Source: Planctomyces sp.
GTDB taxonomy: Bacteria; Planctomycetota; Planctomycetia; Planctomycetales; Planctomycetaceae
Length of the DNA stretch: 6,386 nt
Assembly (NCBI GenBank): GCA_005809115.1
Contig: SYLK01000907.1
Coordinates: 1-6,386 of the forward strand
Direction of reading: 5' to 3'
Below, piece after piece: positions 1 through 5,958 of the stretch (position 1 is its first letter; each line of letters opens with the position of its first letter). The notes below the pieces were generated by a model. The model did no database searches. It saw only the letters and a program-made list of their open reading frames with translations, and was not told where the DNA came from. Position numbers and translations under genes: made by a program.

Positions 1-1
1 C

Positions 2-1360
2 GTGGCACGCCTGCCGGAATCACTGAAACAGCAGCCCGTGGTCATGTTCTGTACCGGCGGGATTCGCTGTGAGAAAGCCGGTCCGTACCTCGAACAGGCC
101 GGCTTCAGCCAGGTTTATCAGCTCGATGGCGGCATCCTGAAATATTTCGAGGAAGTTGGCGGGGATCACTACGACGGCGAGTGTTTTGTATTTGACCAGC
201 GTGTGGCGGTGGATCCGGCACTGCGGGAAACCACGACCACCCAGTGCTATGTCTGTCAGCAGGTTGTGACTCCCGAGGATCAGCAGTCCGAGCGATACGT
301 TCCGGGCCGGTCATGCCCGGCCTGCTACCGGGATGAAGCACAGCGGATGGCTGACCGACTGGCAGAACGTCACCGGCAGGTCCGGCAGCTGACCGCGGTG
401 CTGCCGGGGAGTCAGCCGTGGTTCAACCGACGGCCGCTGAATGTCCCGGAACGGTTCGCCGGGCGACCATTGCTCGATTTTCTGGACGAATGGCATCCGC
501 AGGTGGGACGCCCGGAGTGGCTGCGACGCATCCAGGAGGGTCTGATCGTGCCCGGAAAATCCACCGGGCGATCCCGCCGCCGACGGGCGATCACCGAACC
601 GATTCCTCTGTCCCCTGACCGCATCGTGCGGGAAGGTGAGCGATTTGAGCACCTGCAGCCGGAGTCCACCGAGCCCGATGTGAACGGTGACATCCGGTTC
701 CTGTATGAAGATGACGACTACATCGTGATCAGCAAGCCGGCACCACTGCCGATGCACGCCTGCGGCCGATTTCATCGGAATACGCTGCGACATTTCATCA
801 ATGCGATGTACTCCCCCGAACGTCCACACATGGTTCATCGGCTGGATGCGAACACCAGTGGCGTGCTGCTGATGTGCCGTCGTCAGCGGATCGCACGACT
901 GATCCAGCCGCAGTTAGAAAATCGCACGGTCAGCAAGGTCTATCTGGCCCGAGTACACGGACATCCCGTGGCGGACCATTTTCTGTGTCAGGCACCATTG
1001 GGGCGCGAAGCGGAACACGGCGGAGTTCGTGAACCCGGCCATCGGGAAGACGACACGATCGGAAATCACAGCAGGGAGGCAATGACGCAGCTGACAGTGA
1101 TCGCACGATCTGCTGACGGGACGTCACTGATTGAAGCGCGACCGATCACCGGGCGAACCAATCAGATCAGGGCACATCTGTGGTCGTGCGGATTTCCGAT
1201 CTGTGGTGACCCGGCCTACCTGCCGGACGGACAGCTGGGTGTGAATCGAACGCTGCATCCGGATGAACCTCCCATGCACCTGCATGCCGCGTCAATCCGT
1301 TTCCGTGACAGCAGCGGCAATGATCGCCGCTTTGAAGCGCCGCTGCCGGACTGGTATTGA
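2..1360 (+). CDS. TrhO-type rhodanese fused to RluA-family pseudouridine synthase (5' end outside window)
   Basis: The visible part is 452 codons. The frame is open to the left edge, so the GTG at base 2 is probably internal and the true start lies upstream. Residues 1-50 are the end of a rhodanese domain with the active-site loop CTGGIRCEKA (C17, C23). Residues 60-110 carry the TrhO/UPF0176 tail GECFVFDQRVAV followed by four cysteines (C82, C85, C105, C108), a likely metal-binding knuckle. Residues about 140-220 look like a divergent S4 RNA-binding segment (GRPLLDFL, then EGLIVPGK and IVREGERF). Residues 232-452 are an RluA-type pseudouridine synthase: ISKPAPLPMH, HRLDANTSG with likely catalytic D282, SKVYLARVHG and GRTNQIRAH. 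TrhO hydroxylates U34 of tRNA; RluA-type enzymes isomerise uridine in rRNA or tRNA. One reading frame crosses both domains with no stop. The domain calls are firm; the exact RNA target is inferred. The TrhO N-terminal domain should lie upstream, off the window. Confidence 0.9.
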   Translation: MARLPESLKQQPVVMFCTGGIRCEKAGPYLEQAGFSQVYQLDGGILKYFEEVGGDHYDGECFVFDQRVAVDPALRETTTTQCYVCQQVVTPEDQQSERYVPGRSCPACYRDEAQRMADRLAERHRQVRQLTAVLPGSQPWFNRRPLNVPERFAGRPLLDFLDEWHPQVGRPEWLRRIQEGLIVPGKSTGRSRRRRAITEPIPLSPDRIVREGERFEHLQPESTEPDVNGDIRFLYEDDDYIVISKPAPLPMHACGRFHRNTLRHFINAMYSPERPHMVHRLDANTSGVLLMCRRQRIARLIQPQLENRTVSKVYLARVHGHPVADHFLCQAPLGREAEHGGVREPGHREDDTIGNHSREAMTQLTVIARSADGTSLIEARPITGRTNQIRAHLWSCGFPICGDPAYLPDGQLGVNRTLHPDEPPMHLHAASIRFRDSSGNDRRFEAPLPDWY

Positions 1361-1461
1361 GCGTTGAGCCCGTCCGGAATGAATCACGTGCACACAAATA
1401 CCGAAAAACAGGAACCCCCGATCGTCTCTGACCCCGTGAAACGACAATTTTGTGAGAAAAC

Positions 1462-2340
1462 ATGGCCGCAGCGGAGACTCTCAGATCGGTGCTGAAATGG
1501 AACCGGCTGGCGACTGCGACAGGATGCATCGTGCTCGCGGGACTTCTCATTCAGCTCCTGAAATCCGGACCTGTGTCGCGGACTGACGAGCGATCTGAGA
1601 ACCGGGGAGCCGTGGCTGATCAGATGGGCGGAAAACGTATGGCTGCTGACTTGATCGTCGCCTGGCAGGACGAGCCTGACCACTTCACCCAGTCGCGCCG
1701 CCGGATGTTGATCGAGGACATCGCCGGGCGGGATGTGACTGACGAGACGGTCCTGCGGGCGATGGGAAAAGTTCCGCGGCAGGAGTTCGTGCCGGCCGAC
1801 TCCCGTGACGCTGCGTATCAGGATTACCCGCTGCCGATTGGCGAGGGGCAAACGATCTCGCAGCCCTACATCGTGGCACTGATGACGCAGCTGGCCGGTG
1901 CCCGCAGGGGATGTCGGGCGCTCGACGTCGGGACGGGGTCCGGATATCAGGCCGCGGTCCTCGCAGAAATCTGTGAAGAAGTCTGCAGCATAGAGATTGT
2001 CGAGCCGCTGGCGCGACAGGCCAGCGCACGACTGGCGGCTCTGGGATATGATCACGTGCACGTCCGCCACGGTGATGGCTATCGCGGCTGGCCCGACAAG
2101 GCACCGTTCGATGTGATCATCGTTGCCGCCGCCCCGGACCACGTCCCGGAGCCGCTGGTCGAACAGCTGGCAGCAGGCGGACGGCTCGTGATTCCTGTCG
2201 GCCGATCGTACCAGGAACTGCTCATGATCGAACGAGACCAGGATGGCGAGCTGCACCAGCACCCGGGAATTCCCGTGCGTTTCGTGCCGATGACGGGGGA
2301 AGCCGAGAACCAGTCGCCGCCGGGTCGTCCGACGGACTAA
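1462..2340 (+). CDS. pcm: Protein-L-isoaspartate O-methyltransferase with N-terminal hydrophobic segment
   Basis: This 292-residue enzyme should transfer a methyl group from S-adenosylmethionine to isoaspartyl residues in damaged proteins, starting their repair. The family-specific motif GQTISQPYIVALMTQ is at residues 129-143. SAM motif I is ALDVGTGSGYQ at 153-163, the acidic residue after strand 2 is in SIEIVEP at 176-182, and FDVIIVAAAP at 216-225 and GGRLVIPVG at 239-247 follow. The ending VRFVPMTG at 272-279 is typical. Most PIMTs have about 210-230 residues; the extra length is N-terminal. Residues 16-33 are hydrophobic and follow R8, K12 and R15, which looks like a signal anchor or uncleaved signal. 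The ATG is the first possible start, since an in-frame TGA lies two codons upstream. Its Shine-Dalgarno is weak (GAG at 1454-1456). An internal ATG at 1639 would give a soluble protein of normal length (233 residues). The gene is 101 bases from the upstream gene on the same strand, with no sign of coupling. Confidence 0.93.
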   Translation: MAAAETLRSVLKWNRLATATGCIVLAGLLIQLLKSGPVSRTDERSENRGAVADQMGGKRMAADLIVAWQDEPDHFTQSRRRMLIEDIAGRDVTDETVLRAMGKVPRQEFVPADSRDAAYQDYPLPIGEGQTISQPYIVALMTQLAGARRGCRALDVGTGSGYQAAVLAEICEEVCSIEIVEPLARQASARLAALGYDHVHVRHGDGYRGWPDKAPFDVIIVAAAPDHVPEPLVEQLAAGGRLVIPVGRSYQELLMIERDQDGELHQHPGIPVRFVPMTGEAENQSPPGRPTD

Positions 2341-2463
2341 TGGGACAGCACCACGTTGATTTCCGTGTTCACGGCACCTGGCGGAGAGGGCGAGTGAGCA
2401 GCGTGCGCAGGAATTTCCACGCGAAACACGCCCGCGATCCCGCCTCTTCCACCCTGTGCACAA

Positions 2464-2486
2464 CTTCCCCACCCTCAGGGGGGAAG
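2464..2486. terminator. Hairpin between convergent genes, weak terminator candidate
   Basis: A perfect 7-bp inverted repeat (CTTCCCC at 2464-2470, GGGGAAG at 2480-2486) with a 9-base loop lies 123 bases past the isoaspartyl methyltransferase stop. It also lies beyond the end of the reverse-strand relic gene, so it could act on either strand. Neither side has a T-run, so intrinsic termination is doubtful. It may be a chance structure in GC-rich DNA. Confidence 0.25.
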
Positions 2487-2511
2487 AACGACATCCGAGT
2501 CTTACGCTGTG

Positions 2512-2525
2512 TCATGCGCGCATGA
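2512..2525. repeat. 14-bp perfect palindrome TCATGCGCGCATGA
   Basis: The site is fully self-complementary with no loop, so it suits a dimeric DNA-binding protein better than an RNA hairpin. It sits 20 bases beyond the stop codon of the reverse-strand relic gene and 5 bases from a second palindrome at 2531-2544. No function can be assigned from the sequence. Confidence 0.5.
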
Positions 2526-2530
2526 TTCTA

Positions 2531-2544
2531 TGCCACAAGTGGCA
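2531..2544. repeat. Inverted repeat TGCCAC-AA-GTGGCA
   Basis: Two 6-bp perfect arms are separated by 2 bases. Read on the reverse strand, the repeat begins one base after the TGA stop (2546-2548) of the relic gene, so it could be a 3' hairpin of that transcript or an end-structure of the element that carried the gene. No T-run follows, so it does not look like a classical terminator. Confidence 0.5.
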
Positions 2545-2545
2545 G

Positions 2546-3562
2546 TCAATGATCGTGCAGCCAAACGATGCTTCCCAGGAGCGTGTGACCTTGTTTCCTG
2601 ACCCTCCAGTGGCGAGTTCCGGGAATTTTCGCGATTAACCTGTGGACGTGCAGGCGTTTCAGCATCCGTGAAACCCGGTTCGCCTGTCGCCGACGCTCCC
2701 ATGGGTCCCGGGAATCCCACGACAAGGACGTCCGAATATCGGAGTTGTGGAATCCCCGAAATGCCTGGGCTCCCGAGAGCACAGCCTGGAAGAGTAGGAC
2801 GTCGTCCCGGCGTGCCGGGTTGAAGCCGGCAAAGCGACGGCCTCGAGACACTTTCGATTCCGTCAGATCGGCAACCTGCTGATCAGCCGGCGTCGGATCA
2901 TTCACAACGGACAACGCATTGAGATAGCAGTCGTTGGCGGCGCGACACACTCGCTGATGACTCGGCACGTTGGCCACACATTGATTCATCGGGTACCACA
3001 CCATCTGGAGACGCCCGTTTCGTGTCCGCTTCCCCCGGACTCGAAATTCACGCGGAGAATCGATCACCGTCTCCACGCACAGAACCAGACCAGACTTGTC
3101 ATACATTTTGATCCAGTTCTCGTTCACCTGATGCTTCACACGAGCACCGGATGCACGTTGCTTCCTGCAGCCCGTCAGAACCTGACCGAGAAAATTCCCG
3201 GTCAGCTTCCGACCCGGAAACGTTAAGAATTCGCCCGCTGAGAAATTCACCAGGGCATGGTCCAGCAGCCGCGGAAAAAGGTCCGGCAATTTCGAGCGAT
3301 CCGAAAAGATCACGTCACTGGCGTATTCCGCCTGTTCGGTGACCCAGTCGTGACCATTGACGTACACCTGGATGGTATACGGAAACCAGGTTTCCTGAGT
3401 CGACAGCACCGCAACCAGTCCTTCAGTGACCCGGTCCCGGTGAATGATGTCCTGAATGAATTGCTCTTTGGAAAGTTTTCCCTGCCGGAATTCGCAGGGG
3501 CGATTGGCTTTGACCGCAAACGCCGTGGCGTGATTGACCCCCTCTTCGGATCGCTGATCCTG
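2546..3562 (-). pseudogene. Decayed copy of an uncharacterised multi-copy protein family
   Basis: The reverse-strand frame is open for 338 codons, from just after a TGA at 3563-3565 to the TGA at 2546-2548. It has no ATG, GTG or TTG before a GTG at 3409; from there it reads 287 residues. Coding clearly starts before that GTG: the 51 preceding codons include KLSKEQFIQ and RDRVTEGLVAVLST. From memory these match the middle of a family of roughly 400-residue hypothetical proteins that recurs in Planctomycetota and Acidobacteriota genomes. In full-length members I recall, WFPYTIQVYVNGHDW is preceded by about 50 residues that are missing here, and it is followed by about 60 further residues before the VTDQAEYATD segment. 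Here WFPYTIQVYVNGHDW (residues 8-22 from the GTG) sits directly between VLSTQET and VTEQAEYASDV. Later recognisable blocks are NWIKMYDKSG, FNPARRDDV, RRRQANRVSRMLKRLHV and the HWRVRKQGH ending. Absent N-terminus plus two in-frame losses indicate a relic. Function is unknown; the alternative is a shortened but expressed variant. Confidence 0.7.
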
Positions 3563-3593
3563 TCAAAACACTACTCTGTCTGACCGATGGAGA

Positions 3594-3608
3594 GCGGGCA
3601 AAGCCCGC
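3594..3608 (-). terminator. GC-rich hairpin after the small-subunit gene
   Basis: GCGGGC and GCCCGC form a perfect 6-bp stem around a 3-base loop, starting one base after the stop codon of the reverse-strand small-subunit gene (3610-3612). The position fits the end of the operon. The bases after the stem on the transcribed strand are TCTCC, not a T-run, so termination would be weak or Rho-dependent. The stem could instead just stabilise the 3' end of the message. Confidence 0.35.
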
Positions 3609-3609
3609 G

Positions 3610-4410
3610 TTAAGCGTTCTGACGACGTGCAGGCTGATCTGGCTGCGACTGACCTTCCAGGCGGCCGAGCAATCGCAGCAAACCATCCAGAATTGTCAGC
3701 GGGTGTGGCGGGCAGCCTGGGATAAACAGATCGACCGGGAGGAGTGAGCCGCAGCCGTTATGAACTTCGGGATTGTCCCTGTATGGTCCGCCGCTGATCG
3801 CGCAGGCTCCCACCGCGATGACCAGCTTCGGAGCCGGAACAGCGGCGTAAGTCGCGAGCAGCGCCGTCCGCATGTTTTCGCTGACCGGGCCGGTGATCAC
3901 GATGCCGTCTGCGTGCCGCGGTGAGGCAACAAACTGAATGCCAAAGCGGCTGAGATCGAACACAACCGTGCTCAGTACGTTCAAATCCGCCTCGCACGCA
4001 TTGCAGCCGGCGGCGCTCACCTGCCTCAGCTTCAGCGAGTGGCCAAACAGCCTGCGGGATGTCTCATCAAGCGCCGCCGCTCGTTCCAGGAGCCGGCCGT
4101 CAAAGACCAGGTGATCACGTGTTCGTGTCGCCAGTCGGTATTCCGTGGTGTAGTGGATGGCTTCTTCAGGGCAGGCTTCCATGCAGTCCGTGCAGAACAG
4201 GCAGCGGCCGAGGTCCAGTCGCAGTCCGCTGTCGTCGATCCGGATCGCGTCCGTCGGGCACGCCTCGGCGCAGCTTCGGCACTCGTCCGGGCATTTCGAC
4301 GAATTCACGACTGGCAGCCCGCGAAAGCGATCAGGAAGTGTCGGCTCCTCGGACGGATACGCGATCGTGCGATGCCCTTGTTGCAGTCGGGCCAGGAGAA
4401 TATCAAGCAT
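3610..4410 (-). CDS. hyfI: Ferredoxin-NuoB fusion, small subunit of an Ehr/Hyf-like complex
   Basis: This 266-residue protein should carry electrons in the peripheral arm of a membrane-bound complex related to complex I and group 4 hydrogenases. Residues about 31-85 are a two-cluster ferredoxin domain (HyfH/NuoI-like). Its second motif is a standard CX2CX2CX3CP (C70, C73, C76, C80). The first is spaced CX3CX2CX3CP (C40, C44, C47, C51), one residue longer than usual. Residues about 125-248 are a NuoB/HyfI-like domain with GCNACE (C136, C139), ITGPVSENM, VGACAISGG (C203) and IPGCPPHP (C233), which supply four ligands for a proximal 4Fe-4S cluster. CNACE rather than adjacent cysteines marks it as the hydrogenase-type branch, not respiratory NuoB. 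No membrane segment is seen. The ATG lies 9 bases after the large-subunit stop, with GAGGA on the coding strand at 4417-4421, so it is the last gene of a tight operon. In E. coli the two halves are separate genes (hyfH, hyfI); here they are one. A true hydrogenase role is unlikely, given the large subunit. Confidence 0.9.
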   Translation of the reverse strand: MLDILLARLQQGHRTIAYPSEEPTLPDRFRGLPVVNSSKCPDECRSCAEACPTDAIRIDDSGLRLDLGRCLFCTDCMEACPEEAIHYTTEYRLATRTRDHLVFDGRLLERAAALDETSRRLFGHSLKLRQVSAAGCNACEADLNVLSTVVFDLSRFGIQFVASPRHADGIVITGPVSENMRTALLATYAAVPAPKLVIAVGACAISGGPYRDNPEVHNGCGSLLPVDLFIPGCPPHPLTILDGLLRLLGRLEGQSQPDQPARRQNA

Positions 4411-4416
4411 GGATCG

Positions 4417-4421
4417 TCCTC
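4417..4421 (-). promoter_or_regulatory. Shine-Dalgarno GAGGA for the small-subunit gene
   Basis: GAGGA on the reverse strand ends 6 bases before the ATG at 4410-4408 and overlaps the TGA stop of the large-subunit gene (4422-4420). It supports this start and suggests coupled translation. Confidence 0.7.
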
Positions 4422-5958
4422 AGAGGTCGTGACCGCAATACGACAGGTTGAAACTCTTGTTGCACAGGGGGAAATCTGAAATCTGCTGATCTCGCAGCGC
4501 GACCGCCAGCCCCATCCAGTTGTGGAACGACGGGTCCACGATCTTGTAGCGTGAAAAACGGCCGTGCGCGTCGGTCAGGGCGACATGACAGACTTCGCCA
4601 CGCCAGCCTTCAATCAGCGACACGACCAGATGATTGGGTTGCAGCGGTCCCGCTGCAGCAACAAGTGCCTCGTCGGAAATTGAAATTGCCGCCAGCTCGT
4701 CGCGAATGAAGGACACGGAATTCTGAATTTCCTGCCATCGGACATTGGCGCGGGCAAACACATCGCCATCTGGTGCAGTCGCCAGCGGAGGACGAGAGAA
4801 CCGAAATCTGCCTGCTGGAAATTCGTGACGCACGTCGCGCGGCAGACCACACGCGCGAGCCGCCGGACCGACCAGTCCCAGAGCAATCGCGGTTTCGCGA
4901 GACACCGTGCCGGTATTTTCGAACCGCGCCTGAACTGATGCGGAGTTGAACAGCAGCTCGGCGGCGTTCTTCACGTCGCGGAAAGCGGCTTCGAGGCGTT
5001 CCAGTGCCAGGTGTGCTCGCGTCGCATCCACGTCGAACGCAACTCCGCCGGGCCGGACGAGGCCGCGACCGAAGCGACTGCCGCAGATCAACGCGGTCAG
5101 ATTGAGGAAGTCGCCGCGCAGCCGGCCGCAGAAGGAAGCGGTCGGCAGGAAGCCCACATCGCCAGCCAGCGCGCCGAGGTCTCCGCTGTGATTGGCGAGG
5201 CGTTCCAGTTCCAGCGCAATGCCGCGCAATACCTCCGCCCGGCGAGGAAGATCACACCCCGCCAGGGCCTCAACTGCCTGACAATACGCAGTCGCGTGCC
5301 CGATCGAAGTGTCGCCGGCCACCGTCTCAACGGTGTGAATCGTGCGTTTGTGAGGTCCCCCGACGAGCGTGCGTTCCGCGCCCCGGTGCTGATAGCCCAG
5401 CGAAATTTCCAGATGAAAAACCTGCTCGCCATAACATTGAAAGCGGAAGTGACCCGGTTCGATCACACCGGCATGCACGGGGCCGACCGCGACTTCGTGG
5501 ATTTCTTCGCCTTCAACGCGATAGTAGTCAGTAACGCCGATGATCGGCACCTCTCCCGGCCGGCGCCCCCAGGCGTCGTGCCCGAGGCGGTATGACGAAT
5601 GGAATCGAACGGGCTTGAACCAGGGGTGCCCGTCTGGATGAACTCCGAATTGTTCGGCCAGCTCGCGCTCGAACAGATGAGCCTGTATGCAGTCGGGAGT
5701 CAGCGAAAGGAAGTTGTCGCCATCCAGCCGCGTCCTGCCGACACCGAGTGCCGGCTGAGTGCTGTCAGCCAGCACCGCGAACAGGTCCACGTTGTCGGAC
5801 CCGGCTGAGGTGTCGCCAAACAGGGCCGAGATTCGCTGGCCGGCGGCCACTCCGTCCACAATCGACCGTCGAAAGTCGGTGAATGGCATCTCGGGGACCT
5901 GACCGAGCGGAACGGCCTCGCCGTTCCGGATCGCTGCGAAGTCTGTGCGGTTGCTCAT
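4420..5958 (-). CDS. hyfG: NuoC-NuoD-type large subunit lacking the NiFe site (HyfG/Ehr-like)
   Basis: A 512-residue catalytic-arm subunit. Residues about 25-120 are NuoC/30-kDa-like, ending in the motif FERELAEQFGVHPDGHP (96-112). Residues about 155-512 are NuoD/49-kDa or hydrogenase-large-subunit-like: VGPVHAGVIEPGHFRF (158-173), LGYQHRGAE (187-195), LERLANHSGDLGALAGDVGF (251-270), and the end DPSFHNW (475-481) with NKSFNLSYCGHDL (500-512). In true group 4 hydrogenases the first NiFe ligand pair sits in a RxCGxC motif; here the matching stretch is ETVAGDTSIGHA (211-222) with no cysteine. The second pair, expected as DPCxxC, is DPSFHNW, again without cysteine. A NiFe centre therefore cannot be built in the known way, and no C-terminal maturation tail is present. 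The ATG overlaps the upstream stop as ATGA and has GGAGG 7 bases before it. The best fit is the Ehr (hydrogenase-related) group. Substrate and acceptor are unknown; a quinone or ferredoxin link is only an inference. Confidence 0.92.
   Translation of the reverse strand: MSNRTDFAAIRNGEAVPLGQVPEMPFTDFRRSIVDGVAAGQRISALFGDTSAGSDNVDLFAVLADSTQPALGVGRTRLDGDNFLSLTPDCIQAHLFERELAEQFGVHPDGHPWFKPVRFHSSYRLGHDAWGRRPGEVPIIGVTDYYRVEGEEIHEVAVGPVHAGVIEPGHFRFQCYGEQVFHLEISLGYQHRGAERTLVGGPHKRTIHTVETVAGDTSIGHATAYCQAVEALAGCDLPRRAEVLRGIALELERLANHSGDLGALAGDVGFLPTASFCGRLRGDFLNLTALICGSRFGRGLVRPGGVAFDVDATRAHLALERLEAAFRDVKNAAELLFNSASVQARFENTGTVSRETAIALGLVGPAARACGLPRDVRHEFPAGRFRFSRPPLATAPDGDVFARANVRWQEIQNSVSFIRDELAAISISDEALVAAAGPLQPNHLVVSLIEGWRGEVCHVALTDAHGRFSRYKIVDPSFHNWMGLAVALRDQQISDFPLCNKSFNLSYCGHDL

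Noticed and set aside
311..838. 175-codon reverse-strand frame over the fusion gene
   Set aside because: It is antisense to the S4-like and synthase regions and has no recognisable motif; the forward gene explains the sequence.
1384..2472. 362-codon open frame on the reverse strand over the isoaspartyl methyltransferase
   Set aside because: It lies antisense to a gene with all its family motifs; its translation is arginine-, histidine- and serine-rich with no recognisable domain. It is a shadow frame of GC-rich coding DNA.
2340..2525. 61-codon forward frame starting in a TAATG overlap with the methyltransferase stop
   Set aside because: The overlap looks like coupling, but the product is basic low-information sequence with no motif and it runs into the hairpin and palindromes. 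I cannot support it as a gene.
5011..5595. 194-codon forward frame inside the large-subunit gene
   Set aside because: It is antisense to conserved NuoD-like motifs and itself has no domain signature.
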